64,000 bases of DNA, taken from positions 106,446,279-106,510,278 of the forward strand of contig JAVIAB010000092.1 in the NCBI GenBank assembly GCA_032433765.1, read 5' to 3'. Made by a program: the position numbers and the translations under genes. Under the pieces are notes generated by a model, which worked only from the letters and a program-made list of their open reading frames with translations, made no database searches and had not been told where the DNA came from. The first letter of the stretch is position 1. Each line of letters opens with the position of its first letter. Below, piece after piece: positions 21,810 to 33,714 of this stretch. Origin of the DNA: Megaustenia siamemsis. Its lineage: Eukaryota; Mollusca; Gastropoda; Stylommatophora; Ariophantidae.

Positions 21810-21894
21810 CTTAACAGCTGAACAATAGTGTGAAGCAAAACTATCCATGCCAACAACGCATGTTTCTGCTTAACACAACTGTTGAGCTGTGAAG
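21810..21894. repeat. Second fold-back sequence, 27-bp imperfect arms
   Basis: Arms 21810-21836 and 21868-21894 pair with five mismatches. The interior gcaaaactatccatgcc and aacgcatgttt matches the loop and right arm of the 21.5-kb hairpin (aagcaaaactatctatgcc, aacgcatgttt), so the two are copies of one sequence. Confidence 0.75.
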
Positions 21895-21904
21895 GTTCTT
21901 TTTT

Positions 21905-22160
21905 TTATCTACTCTTTTCGACTCTTAAACTGCAAAGTGTCCTTTAACATGCACGAAGTGCACACGGGGCCTCCTATTTTATCTGCCTTGCCCGAGAGGG
22001 CTAGTATCGAATTTCACTACTCAAAGACCAACGGAAGGTAAAGCCACGAAGAAATCGCGGATTCGATTTTTTTTAATGCACATCGCCTGTTGTGGGAATC
22101 GAACCCGAGAGCTTCTTTTCCAGAGACAGATGTGTTACCTCTATACCACTCAATTCCCGA
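21905..22160 (-). mobile_element. SINE family M, antisense copy
   Basis: The minus-strand head from 22155 reads gaattgagtggtatagaggt (A-box region) and ctcgggttcgattcccac (B box), a good tRNA-like pair. The body ends with cacttcgtgcatgttaaagg and gacactttgcagttt at 21930-21975, the family-M shared block. T-rich terminus at the left. Confidence 0.72.
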
Positions 22161-22294
22161 TACTGTTTGATTTCATATATTTTACACGACAAAGTGATAT
22201 AAAGTATTCACTTTGACCCTTAGTGATGGGTTGAAGACACCGGCAGGTTGTGGGTCGCGATTGCCTTTGCCCATTTTTAAGGCGAACGACGCAG

Positions 22295-22620
22295 TGTTAG
22301 GAAGGACTTAACACCTTTCTGTCTACCATGAGTGCAGTGCACTTCAAGTACTTCAAATTACCATACACTTTGTCATCTGTTAGGAAGGACTAAACACCTT
22401 TCGGTCTACCATGAGTGCAGTGCACTTCAAGTACTTCAAATTACCATACACTTTGCCATCTGTTAGGAAGGACGAAACACCTTTCTGTCTACCATGAGTG
22501 CAGTGCACTTCAAGTACTTCAAGTTACCATACAATTTGTCATCTGTTAGGAAGGACTGAACACCTTTCTGTCTACCATGAGTGCAGTATACTTCAACTAA
22601 CCATAAAATTTGCTCTAAAG
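22295..22620. repeat. 83-bp minisatellite, 4 copies
   Basis: Units begin tgttaggaaggac at 22295, 22378, 22461 and 22544, an exact 83-bp spacing. Each has cacctttc.gtctaccatga and gtgcagtgcacttcaagt. The last is shorter. Confidence 0.93.
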
Positions 22621-23085
22621 TACGACGAAATGTAGTTGGAGCTGCGGACTCAACAACAAAAAGAGATCGTGGTTTTAAAACTCAATTTCTGCAAGCAATT
22701 CGAAGACTGTGTTATCATGTGAGAGCTCGTTATCTTTAGTGCAATGTGTTACACGTGTATTTTCACCAAAGAAAACAAAAAAAGTCGTAGTTATGTTAAA
22801 CCGTATGGTTTGGCTATTTTTAGTCACTTGAGTCATAATTACAGTCAAAAACTGACATCATTGCGGTGTAACGTATTTCTCAACACTTATCAGAACAAAG
22901 AGTACAAAACAGAAACGGAAGAATAAAATCTGTTGCTGTATAAAGGCAATGGCTGCGATCTCCGACTAGTACAGTCACTGCCAAGAAGGAAAGGAATGGC
23001 AAACTACCTTCTTATATTGCCTAGAACAATCATGACGAAGCACAACTTAATATCTACAGTTAACGACGTTAATGGGGACTCCAAT
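22621..23085. other. No gene recognised
   Basis: Mixed sequence with no coding or repeat signature visible. Confidence 0.35.
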
Positions 23086-23320
23086 CAACATTTTTTGGTC
23101 ACATCATGAGAAGAGGAAAGTTGGAATACTTGGTTACAAATGGCAAAATAAAAGGAAAGAGAGATCGCGGACGACAAAAAGAGAAAATACTGGATAGCTT
23201 GGTGTCATGGAATGGAAAACAGTCAACAACAGAACTGATACGATGCACTGTGGATAGAAGATTGTGGAAGGACATGATCGCCTAGCCACCGGTATGACAC
23301 ATGATGATGATGTATGGTGG
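23086..23320 (+). mobile_element. LINE A 3' fragment
   Basis: Plus-strand tail of LINE A: STFFGHIMRRGKLEYLV, GKIKGKRDRGRQKEKILDSL and LWKDMIA, ending in acacatgatgatgatg. No convincing duplication (gggact occurs near both ends). Confidence 0.82.
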
Positions 23321-24935
23321 GACTTAACAAACACGTTGACAGCTGACTTGTCTTTGTATGACAAATCACAGTCGCTTATCATGGATATTTTGGAGATCTT
23401 ACTCAGATATGTCACGTTTATATGATATATGTAGGGCTCATTCATTCAAGAGACTCTTAGAACTTATATGTGACAGATTATCAACGAGAGTGTTTGTGGT
23501 TAAGTTAAAAATGAAATACTTCACTTTCTATGACAAATCAGAGATTAATTTCATGGACATTTTAGTTTACGAATTCAGATATATAATGTTTTATATAATA
23601 TTTTTGTTTGTTTCATTTAAAGCGACTGTCAGAACTTGTAGGCAAAAAGGTAACTCGCGTGGTTAAAAACCATATAGTTCACACCAGAAAATATCACATT
23701 CGTAATCTGAAACGTTAATTCTCTTACAAATTAGTCTACTCTAACTTATTAGCACAAGGTCGAGCTTAATAATTGATATTTGGGCGTCGCAGAATGAAAC
23801 CACTCCCCAAGAAATCAAGTGAAAGAGAAAAGAGGGATGTAGCGCCTATAATTTAGGCACAGATTCTAGAATTAAATAAAGTGCTCTGAACATATAAAGA
23901 ACAACAAAAACGACAACTGTGTATGTGGTAAGAACATTTTTTTTAATAATAAAGGATTGGAATAGCGTCAAGGTAGAGATAAAAGTTTCGGCCGTGCACA
24001 AAGCAACGTGATATTGCAGGGAATAGAAATATATTTTTCGATTGGATGATTTGACTGTTTGGTGTTGCCAAACACAGGCTGAGACATGTTAGGATTGTAC
24101 GGTACTTCATTCTGTCATGGTTGCTTTACAAAAGAAGATCATATAATTCTGTATTCATAATGAAGAGAACAAATAACGCCATTCAATGTAAACATTGTAA
24201 CAACATAAAAGTCTGGTGTTTATACAAGAATTCCCCTTTATAATCTTGAATTAATAATGGGTTGGCATTTACTTTAATCTGTCTACTGATGGCAGGTGAT
24301 ATTGATGCTCGTTGCTATGGTATTTTCCATTGTTGCGCATACAACTCTGGGTGTAAAAGTGAAAGTCAAAGATGAATGGAAAATAACATTTGATAACGTT
24401 TGGTGCATCCATATTGGTGTTCTCCCTTTAAAAAAGTATCCGTCTAAGATGTAAAGAGAATAAGAAGAGAATTGGATTGGATCACTCTGCAACGTTTTAT
24501 TTATTGGGACACGTTTGCTAATGTGTCGTTGCGATACTTTAAAGTACTATACACACCTCTCACTCATCATCTATATAAAGCTGTTAAACCTTTTCCCGTT
24601 TGATTTTTGCGGTCAGAAAAGATTAAATCAAATACCTAGTCCTACATGTAGTCACTTGTGTTTGTCACTGATGCTTTTGGTTGGTCTGTTCATGTGTGTC
24701 GATCCAGACAGATAAAATGCACATCTTCTATTATGCTTTCAAAGTGATTAGACGATGCTGTGTCTTGTACAACGTTTGTGTTTAGAAATTGGATATTACA
24801 CCATTGTAACTTTGATTTGTTGTTTGTTCTTGTTACGAGCAGCAACTACTAAAACACTATTTAAACATAAATATTTATTTTAGCTCACAACTGTACGTGT
24901 TGTGTGTGATGCTACAAAGTGAACAAACACAAACA
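23321..24935. other. No gene recognised
   Basis: About 1.6 kb, AT-rich. A weak repeat near 23360-23560 (tgacaaatcacag...catggatattttg, again as tgacaaatcagag...catggacatttta) is seen. No known family. Confidence 0.35.
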
Positions 24936-24985
24936 TACACGCGCGCGCGCGCACACACGCGCACACACACACACACACACACACT
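24936..24985. repeat. (CG)n/(CA)n microsatellite
   Basis: acgcgcgcgcgcgc followed by cacacac. It could form Z-DNA because purine and pyrimidine alternate throughout. Confidence 0.9.
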
Positions 24986-25065
24986 CGTTGAACCATATCA
25001 AGAATGAGATTTTGTCACTGAACCATATCAAGAATGAGATTTTGTCACTGAACCATATCAAGAAT
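24986..25065. repeat. 30-bp minisatellite, left part (split by LINE H)
   Basis: Units of gaaccatatcaagaatgag with attttgtcact. They continue as aagaatgagactttaccac units at 26764-26830, so the two parts are one array interrupted by LINE H. Confidence 0.85.
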
Positions 25066-26763
25066 ATACGCAGATGATCTGGTGTTATGGGCTTACGAGG
25101 AAAGTATGTCAGTGGCTGGACCCAGGATGCAAGATGCCCTAGGTGAACTTGAAAAATGGACGAACACCTGGTTCTTACCAATCAACGGAAAAAAACTACA
25201 TATACAATTTTCAGCCTATCAAGAAACATACTCTCTGCAAACTTGATGACCATACACTCCCTATTGACCAAAACCCAACATATCGTGTTCATGGCGTCAC
25301 CATGAGTCGCAGAATGACATGGAAAAATCAGATATACAGAGCAAGGAAAAAGCTAGAAAACGAACTAATATTATGAAGTAATTGGCCAGACACAATATTT
25401 TGAAAAGACTATACGTAGGAAGAGTCCGACCAGTTCTAGAGTATGGAGTCATAGCCTGGGCTATAGCTTCCAAATCACACCTTAGCAAAATTATCAGAAC
25501 ACAGAACCAAGCTGCCCGTATCATCACTGGTGCTATGAAATCTACACCTATCAAGATTCTAGAAACAGTAGCAGGTTTACAAGCCTTAGATGACAGACGG
25601 GTCACTAAAGTATTGCAACAAGCGGAGAAATATAGAAGGCTCCTTAGCCACCCCATGCACCAAAGAATAACTGGTTTCGGAATTGTACGACTAAAGAGGA
25701 GCAACTTCGCTGCAATTGTCAATGAACTAACTACTGGAGACCCAGTACTTTTCCAAACAATATCAAAACCCTTGGGCCCATCTGATATGTCTCCTCATGG
25801 AAAACATAAAATACCAGAACTTAAGGAAAATATAACAGGAATCATGAAAAAGGCACCTAATCAGACACAGAAAGAAAACACGTAACAGAAAAACACATAC
25901 ACGATACCTACCCACAGGACTCTTGGTCCCACATATACACAGCTGGCTCTGCTACAAATGCCACCAGAAATGGAGGGGGAGGTGTGTTCTTGACGCTGAA
26001 TAATCAGGACGAGATCACCAAGTCAATAGCTACTGGAAAATTCTCAAACAACTTTAAAGCAGAAACTGAGGCCATCAGAGATGTTGCAACACTGGCTACT
26101 CAACACAAAAATAACATGCACAATAAATTGGTGATTCTGGCTGATGCACTGTCAGTACTATCAGCTCTAAAAAGCCCCAAGAACAATGAACTAGATGACT
26201 TGAGAACAACCCTGGACCAAACTATGCAATAACTTCCAAAGAGTAGTCATTCAGTGGATACCATCACACTGTAATATACACGGGAACGAACGCGCAGACA
26301 AAATTGCTAAAGATGGAGGGAGATTACCTCAAGGGAACCATCCGCTCAGTTATGATGAAGCCAAATCCATCCTCAAAGGTCAGTTCCATGATAAATGGAA
26401 ACGAGAACACCCAAAGCATAACGAGAGTGACGGATACCACCAACTATCAACGAGGGATCAAGTCATCATACTTCGTCTATGCACTGGCCACAATAGAATG
26501 AGAAATCACATGTTCACCAAATTCAAAATAGGTACAACCAGCCTATGCCACTGTACGCTGGACAATATGACTACAAAACATGTTCTACAGGATTGCCCCT
26601 AGTACACAGTCTTGAGAAGAGCAATGTGGTCCACACCCACCTCCCTGGAAGAGAAACTATATGGGGCAATCGATTCACTTAAACAGACAGCTGACTTCAT
26701 GAGAGAGTCTGGAATCCTACTCTGATTGAGTCTTGATCGCAGAGAGAGAGAGAGAGAGAGATT
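25066..26763 (+). pseudogene. LINE H: RT C-terminus plus RNase H domain and (GA)n tail
   Basis: 5'-truncated exactly at the RT active site (YADDLVLWAYEE, 25066). The thumb region follows (ALGELEKWTNTWFLPING; RVRPVLEYGVIAWAIASKS; RTQNQAARIITGAMKSTPI; the open frame 25382-25885). An RNase H domain follows in other frames: YTAGSATNATRNGGGGVFL (first acidic position altered), KAETEAIRDV (E), LVILADALSVLSAL (D), IQWIPSHCNIHGNERADKIA (H and D). Then a Cys/His segment, HCTLDNMTTKHVLQDCP, and a C-terminus near 26724 with a (GA)n tail. RT plus RNase H points to the I-group of LINEs. At least four frame breaks. aagaat flanks it at 25060-25065 and 26764-26769. Confidence 0.86.
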
Positions 26764-26830
26764 AAGAATGAGACTTTACCACCGTATCATAGCAAGAATG
26801 AGACTTTACCACTGAGCCATAGCAGGTATT
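26764..26830. repeat. 30-bp minisatellite, right part
   Basis: Two units of aagaatgagactttaccac with atagc, continuing the array at 24986-25065. Confidence 0.8.
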
Positions 26831-26837
26831 GTATATA

Positions 26838-27525
26838 GGACATTATAGTGAAAGAAAGTAAAAATAAAGGACTTAATAGCAAAAAGACAGAGGTAATGGT
26901 AACAACAAAGAAAAAGACATCACCTCAGTGCAAAATAAAGACAAGTGGAACAATATTAAAACAGGTAAATGAATTTAAATATTTGGGAACTTTGTTAACC
27001 TCAGACGGAAGATGTACAAAAGAGGTGAGATGCAGAATGGCTCAGGCAAAAGCAGCTTTCCAAAAAATGAGGAAGATACTATGCAATCCATTTTTGACAA
27101 TAGAAACAAGAAAAAGAGTTCTTAAATGTTATGTAGAGCCAGTCTTAACATATGGATGCGAATCATGGACATTAGGACAACAGGCAAGAAAATCACTGGA
27201 GTCTATAGAAATGTGGTTTTACAGAAGAATGTTGAGAGTGCCAAGGACAGCTAAGAAGAGTAATGGAGATGTTCTGAGAGAGGTCAAAGCAAAAAGATAG
27301 CTTAATTTCCAATATTAGGAAGAAACAATCATCATTTTTTGGCCATGTAATGAGAAGAGAACAACTGGAATATATTGTAATAACCGGAAAAAATGAGGGA
27401 CGAAGAGATAGAGGGAAGCAAAGAGAAAAAATAACAGACAGCTTAAGAGAATGGCTTGGCAGAAGGTCAACGACAGAAATTATAAATAGCTGCCGAGATC
27501 GAAAGTTGTGGAGAGACATGATCAC
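26838..27525 (+). mobile_element. LINE B fragment, both ends truncated
   Basis: Open for 150 codons (26848-27300): KKTEVMVTTKKKTSPQ, EFKYLGTLLTSDGRCTKE, YVEPVLTYGCESWTLGQ and MWFYRRMLRVPRTAKKSN. After a frame break it continues to CRDRKLWRDMIT. It starts inside DIIVKES, two motifs after YADD, and stops abruptly at gatcacc|atgaatggg without the usual ACTTGATGATG tail. Loss of the 3' end is unusual for a LINE insertion, so a later deletion is likely. Confidence 0.85.
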
Positions 27526-27890
27526 CATGAATGGGACTTTGCCACCCTACGACATCTCTATCATAACCGTTTAATCAGCCTTTCTTTAACCATGAATCTT
27601 CTTCATTATCGTATCGACGTGAGTGTCGCTAGGGCACTTCTGAGGGACTTCAACATTTTTTATTTCTCTCTATCTTCAATCACTCTTTAGGACTCTGCAA
27701 AATCTAGACCTGTCCATTTATTCATGTTATCTTCCCATTTCTTTCTCTGGATACTTCTCTTTCCTTATTTTCCCACGTTATTTCAGAATGTTCTTTGCGA
27801 GGTCAGATGATCGAGATACGTGGCAAAACCATTTCGATTTATGTCACTTCAGAAGAGCCAAAAGACCATGATGTATGCCACCCGGCGCTT
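27526..27890. other. No gene recognised
   Basis: Pyrimidine-rich on the plus strand (many ttctttctct runs). Could be the antisense of a decayed LINE tail but no motif is clear. Confidence 0.3.
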
Positions 27891-27894
27891 CCTA

Positions 27895-28295
27895 GCCTGG
27901 ACGTTGTTAACGACATATAGCTGATGGCTTGCGCCAGTGACGGTGAACCATAAACATCCATCCAGAACGCTGCCCCACATAAAGCTGATGGCTTGCGCCA
28001 GTGACGGTGACCCATAACCATCCATCCAGAACGCTGCCCCACATAAAGCTGATGGCTTGCGCCAGTGACGGTGAACCACAACCATCCATCCAGAACGCTG
28101 CCCCACTTCTTCGTAGTGCCTCCAAAAACAGACTAACCTGTCTAGTCTGGCCAAACGAGTAGGGATCGAAGAGGGATCACAACCCGGTACTCAAAAAGTG
28201 TGCTGAAGTCGAATGTGTTGGGCCAAAAGTCGAAAATATCATAGTTATACTGCAATCCACAATACGAAGTAGACACGCCCACTTAACGTCCTTTT
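27895..28295. repeat. Dispersed repeat R1, copy with 62-bp tandem expansion
   Basis: Three tandem units of gctgatggcttgcgccagtg, acggtgaacca and ccatccagaacgctgcccca (27917-28105). A body follows with aaacagactaacctgtctag, gtagggatcgaagaggga and a gtgctgaagtcg block. The body recurs at 32640-32760 and 34200-34320. Confidence 0.75.
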
Positions 28296-28909
28296 AAGGA
28301 CGGATGACAAAAAGGTGTGATCATTTAATCACCTGGTTAAAGCAAGCGAACAAACCATCATGTATTAACGATTCTACTGCTAAAAAGACAAGAAAACCTA
28401 GCTGCTTAACCAACCATCAGAATATACCACTCAACTATTGAGCGCCTTCTCTTCCCCCCCCCCCCCCCCCATATAAAATGTACCTGTTCAATCAACCACC
28501 ACAGGAGATCGACACTAAACAACTCAGTCATGTCAAAATGCTAACGATGAACAGTAAGGTAAAAGATAAATGTTTTTAAAATGAAGCATGCATTACATAT
28601 ATTTGGGTTATAGCATAATTAAGTTGATATTTTTATAGCATGGGCCTCTTACATAAACGTGCGAGGCTAGCGATGTGAATTACAGATGTTGAAAGTTATA
28701 AAACTGGATATGGTTATAGATGTCGGAAGTTACCAAACTGTATTGACATACGTTACAAGAAACGAAACTGGATAACCTTACTGACGTTTATCGTTCAAAA
28801 AAATATGCTATCGTTAGAGGCATTGACAGCTTTGAAGCTGGATACTGATTTGGTTATAGAAATTATATGACTATCAGATACATTTACGGTCCTAGTTATA
28901 TCGCTCTAT
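28296..28909. other. No gene recognised; poly(C) tract
   Basis: Contains an 18-base poly(C) run near 28453-28470. Otherwise AT-rich with no coding signal. Confidence 0.4.
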
Positions 28910-28920
28910 ATTATAAATTG

Positions 28921-30872
28921 GGAAATGCTAAAAGAATCAATGCAACAAACATCAAAAGAGTTCATACCACCAGTGAGGACAAATTCAAGAAAGAAATGGA
29001 TGACAGACGACATTTTGCAGCTAATGGATACAAGAAGAAGAAATAAAGAAAATAAAGATGAGTATAAGAGATTAAATAAAGAAATTGTTGTAAAATACAA
29101 TGAAGCAAAAGAAGCATGGCTAAAAGAGAGATGCAAAGAGATTGAATTGCAACAAAAAGGAGATGCTAAAGCTATATACAAACAAATTGAGGAATTAACA
29201 GGAAGAAAAACGCAATAAAAAATGGATGTCTACGATCAAAGGAAGGAGAACTGTTGATTGATCAAGAAAACATAAGGGAACGATGGACAGAATACATTAA
29301 AGATCTTTATAATGATGAACGAACTGAAGTAAATATTAAGGATAATAGAGAAGGACCAGAAATACTCAGAGAAGAAGTGGAAGATGCCTTGCGCAATATG
29401 AAAGCAAGCAAAGCTCCTGGACCAGATAATATAACTAAAGAAGAGATTGAAGCCATGGGTGATTTTGGAATAGAAATAATTACAAAAATATTGAATGATA
29501 TCTACAACAGTGGATATATACCAGACGACATGCTCAAATCAATATTCATAGCCCTACCAAAGAAATCGGGTGCGATTGAATGCGATGATCATCGCACAAT
29601 AAGCCTTATTAGTCATATGGCTAAGATATTACTAAGAATCATCATGCGAAGAGTGCGAAACAAAATCAGTCTAGAAATTAGCGATAAACAGTGTGGTTTT
29701 GTTAGAGATAAAGGAACAAGCAATGCCATTTATATCATAAGATCTTTAGTAGAAAGAGCAATAGAGGTGAAAACAGATATATATACCTATGTTTCATAGA
29801 TTACACCAAGGCATTTAATAAAGTAAAGCACCAAGAAATAATCAAAATTTTAGAAAGCATAAACGTAGACAGCAAAGATCTAAGAATAATAAAGAACATG
29901 TACTGGCAACAAACAGCGGCCATAAGAACTAGAAACCAATTGGGAATGTTTCAACAAATAAAACAGGGTGTTAGACAGGGTTATGTGCTGTCACCAGATT
30001 TGTTTAATATTTATAGTGAGATTATTTTAAGATCCATAAGGGACATGCCTGGAATAACAATTGGAGGTCATAATATAAATAACCTAAGGTATGCTGATGA
30101 TACAGTCTTAATCGCTAAGAGTGAAAATGAGTTACAAGAAATGTTGGACATTATAGTGAAAGAAAGCAAAAATAAAGGACTCAGCCTTAATAGCAAAAAG
30201 ACAGAGGTAATGGTAACAACAAAGAAAAAGACATCACCTCAGTGCAAAATAAAGACGAGTGGAACAATATTAAAACAGGTAAATGAATTTAAATATTTGG
30301 GAACTTTGTTAACCTCAGACGGAAGATGTACAAAAGAAGTGAGATGCAGAATGGCTCAGGCAAAAGCAACTTTCTAAAAAATGAGGAAGATACTATGCAA
30401 TCCATTTTTGACAGTAGAAACAAGAACAAAAGTTCTTAAATGTTATGTAGAGCCAGTATTAAGATATGGATGCGAATCATGGACAATAGGACAACAGACA
30501 AGAAAATCACTGGAGCCTGTAGAAATGTGGTTTTACAGAAGAATGTTGTGAGTACCATGGACAGCTAAGAAGAGTAATGAAAAAGTTCTGAAAGAGGTCA
30601 AAGCAAAAAGAGAACTAATTTCCAATATTAGGAAGAAACAATCATCATTTTTTTGGCCAGGTAATGAGAAGAGAACAACTGGAATATATTGTAACAACTG
30701 GAAAAATTGAGGGACGAAGAGATAGAGGGAAACAAAGAGAAAAAATAACAGACAGCTTAAGAGAATGGCTTGGCAGAAGGTCAACAACAGAAATGATAAA
30801 TAGCTGCCGAGATCGAAAATTGTGGAGAGACATGATCACCTACGCCAGTAGGCCCGGTACTTGATGATGATG
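28921..30872 (+). mobile_element. LINE B, longest copy, 11-bp TSD
   Basis: A 1.95-kb 5'-truncated non-LTR retrotransposon. Frames in order: linker between endonuclease and RT (28925-29218: QQTSKEFIPPVRTNSRKKWM, EAKEAWLKERCKEIE); RT N-part (29254-29799: MKASKAPGPDNITKEEI; SIFIALPKKSGAIECDDHR; KQCGFVRDKGTSNAIY); motif A region FIDYTKAFNKVK in another frame; 29898-30377 with QGVRQGYVLSPDLFNIYSE (motif B) and NLRYADDTVLIAKSENE (motif C); then thumb and C-terminus to CRDRKLWRDMITYASRPGT. The duplication attataaattg is at 28910-28920 and 30873-30883, and the tail is TGATGATG. Defects: frameshifts near 29220, 29795 and 30655, CAA to TAA at 30376, TGA near 30548. An RTE/BovB-like clade is likely. Confidence 0.93.
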
Positions 30873-30883
30873 ATTATAAATTG

Positions 30884-32639
30884 ATTTTGTACATATAATG
30901 TATAATTTATTTATCGATACGTAGTATGTGCTCTATAAACAAAAGCCGAGCTTTCAATCTAGTCATTAATAAAAGGCTGTACCAAAAAAATATAGATTAA
31001 TTGTTTGTTTCTGGAACTTTCCTGCCTGTGATAATTTGCATTATTAGGATACGGATCTCAAAGAAGCCCTCTCCTTTTCTCTTGCTTTTTTTTTTTAATT
31101 TGTTTACAAATAAGGTGTCAAAGTGCACGAAATGCTACATTATTTTTTCTCCATATTTGTTTTTGCAGTTAGTTGGGTTTTCTAAACAAGACCTGGTGTA
31201 CGAAATTAGCTAAGTTTGTCAATATTACTACGTAAACATTGAAGCTTTATTGCACACTATCAATTGTTTCACTGAAAGGAACAGTAACATGAGCAGATTA
31301 CAGTTTCGGGTTTATTTCTTTGTTGGGCTCTCAGTTTTCAATGAATTATTTAAGATGTGCGTGTGTTTGCGAGTGCGAGATTTTTTTTTTTAATTTCAAA
31401 CATTCGATCAATTTAAGCACATGAAAGAGTCTGTGACGGTTGAAAATCGAAAATGAGCAAGCGCTCTGTCGTTGCCTGAGCAACGTTATAAAAACAAATT
31501 CTTACTACGGCTCAATCGTTTCCAATTATTAACATTTCACGATGATCTTCAACCTGTGCATTACCGCCCTCTAGTGGGCGATTTCAATTATAAACTGGGC
31601 GGCAAAAATATTTCCTGTCCTATTTAAAGTACCTAAAAATACATTTGAAATTTGTAAAAGGATGTACGTGAAAATATATATTACTACCATTTTAGAGCAC
31701 GACATTTTTGTGTTATGTATGTTAAACTTTCAAAAGAGCAATAACTGAAAGAGGAGTAAGATAGACCTAGAAGATGAACGATTCAGAAGCAGCAGACATT
31801 ACAGTGAGCACCGTGCAAGGAGGCATACTACAGCGTTGGCCCAACATTCAACTTCCGTGAAAGACAACAGAGAAGAGCAAAGTACATAATGCTTAACACT
31901 GTAAAAATGTGTTTAATTGAAAATACACTATTTGTTTACGATCCATAGATACAATTTGCAAAGGTTAATTTTGTTTCTTTAGGCATGAGAGCGTCTGTAG
32001 CGTTGGAGTACTGTTAGAGTACCGTTAGAGTAAACGTGGCCCCCAAACGCATCTTTGCGCTCTTCAGTCGACTCAAATAATAAAGAGATGGGTACCAGGC
32101 TCACTGAGTATGGGAAAGGTAATGACAGCGAGGAATAACACTGGCCCCGTTATTTCAAAGTAATGTGGCCTAGTTCTGTGAAATTTGTTTGTTTTTCCCA
32201 GAAATTATTTCAGCTTATTCGATAAATTATCTTCATTGCACAACGACCAACTCCGTAGTGATGAAATCCCCTCTTCAACACTCCCTTCCCCCTTTCTCCC
32301 CTGACAGTGGTCAGGGAGGGCCCCGGGTAACCACATAAGAGATTTCATGAATGTGTCACGGCACATTACTTTTTTCATGCAATAGATAATTTCAGTCACA
32401 TTTAAATTTAGCACACCAAAATTCATGTCTTCAATAATTTATCAAGTATCATTAAATATAATAATGATATCAAACCAGATATCCAATATTAGTGTATCGT
32501 CAACGGGTTCAAGCATCTCATTTATCTATCATTATATCTATCTTTCGTTGTCTGAAGTATTGTCTATATCTGCAACGTCATTTCCTGTATCATTATCATT
32601 ATCATGTATGGGAAAGGTAATGACATTTGGATAGCTTAT
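30884..32639. other. No gene recognised
   Basis: About 1.75 kb. Short T-rich runs (31088, 31380) and scattered open frames without recognisable domains. The 32.2-32.4 kb stretch is pyrimidine-rich with no clear identity. Confidence 0.35.
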
Positions 32640-32760
32640 AAGACAGACTAGACAGGTTAGTCTGTTTTTGAGCATAATGACTGTTTGGGGACAATCAAAG
32701 GCTAGGGAAAGCAAACCTGAATAAAATGCTGGCTGAAATCGGATGCACTGGGTCACTGGC
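32640..32760. repeat. Dispersed repeat R1, short copy
   Basis: agacaggttagtctgttttt then ggctagggaaagcaaacctg and gctgaaatcggatg, matching the body of the copies at 28130 and 34200 over about 110 bp. Confidence 0.55.
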
Positions 32761-32804
32761 GCAGAACACAGTGCAACGTATTAACGGGTGTTCGGTCAAC
32801 ACAC

Positions 32805-32864
32805 TTAACCTGACAGCTGACTTCATGTGAGAGTCTGGAATCCTACTCTGATTGAGTCCTGATC

Positions 32865-32906
<42 letters not shown>
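32805..32906 (+). mobile_element. LINE H 3' terminus with (GA)n tail
   Basis: cagctgacttcatg, agagtctggaatcctactct and gattgagtcctgatcgcaga match 26690-26740 almost exactly, followed by about 38 bp of GA. Confirms (GA)n as the true 3' tail of this LINE family. Confidence 0.85.
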
Positions 32907-32909
<3 letters not shown>

Positions 32910-33620
32910 AATTTCCTGTATAAATTTTAATGTCTTTTGTAATTCTGGCCCATACATTTTGTCGGTCGTGTGTATCTATGGGCCAATGGTTTTTCCTCAA
33001 TCAACTATATTCAGTACAGTCTTGGAGTATGTGTTCAGCAGTCTGGGGCGCCTGTCTACATGTATACGTAGTTGAGGTGCCGATCTTGAATTTTGTATAC
33101 ATGTGACTGTGGAGTCGATTGTGTCCTGTTCTGAGGAGTATAATGATAACTTGTTCATATCCTGATGAAAGGCATCCTGATTTAGGCCTGTAGTCTTCTG
33201 ATTGATTTGATTATCTGTTTCTTCTGATGGTATGTAACCGGTGCATCTGGTTGTATGCCTGTTGCACCTTCTTTTGCCAGCTGATCTGCTCTCTCATTTC
33301 CTGGTATTCCACAGTGAGACGGATCCACTGCAGGGCAACCCTGTGGTGCTTGCAGAGTTCAGTCAATAAGGTCTGCAGATGTGGTAATTTTCTGGATTGT
33401 AGTGCTTGGAGTACCGATCTTGCATCTGTCAAAAACACTCCAGGCTGTGGGCTAAGATTACTGTTCAGCAGCTTTCTGTTGCCAGCTTTATTGCTTGAAT
33501 TTCTGCATTGTAATTGTGACAATATTTCCCTGTTGCTATTTTATTCATATCCCTACTGTTATTTGGGTACTCTATATATGCTCCTGTTCCCCCATTCTTT
33601 ACTGCATTTGTGCTGATCCA
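32907..33620 (-). pseudogene. LINE H-type RNase H domain fragment, antisense
   Basis: The minus-strand frame 33522-33211 reads LSPQPGVFLTDARSVLQALQ (RNase H acidic position) and HHRVALQWI. Frame changes then give EQVI and LLRTGHNRLHSHMYTKFKIG and a TAEHILQDCTEYS knuckle-like end, then RKNHWPIDTHDRQNVWA. Same order as the RNase H half of the 25-26.7 kb LINE but clearly diverged, so a related subfamily. It meets the sense LINE H tail head-on at 32906. Confidence 0.75.
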
Positions 33621-33714
33621 TCTGTGTACACACGAATCCATAGGTCGTTAAAGCATCTCCTTAAATTTCATTACTTTAAATTATGTTTACTGCTTATGTA
33701 CAAAAAGGTTCCCT

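Noticed and set aside
23086..23345. LINE A insertion with a target duplication around gggact
   Set aside because: Only six bases match and the endpoints do not fit the tail, so no duplication is claimed.
24936..25181. Minus-strand frame ending in CVCVCVC / ARVCARAR
   Set aside because: Translation of the (CA)n/(CG)n microsatellite.
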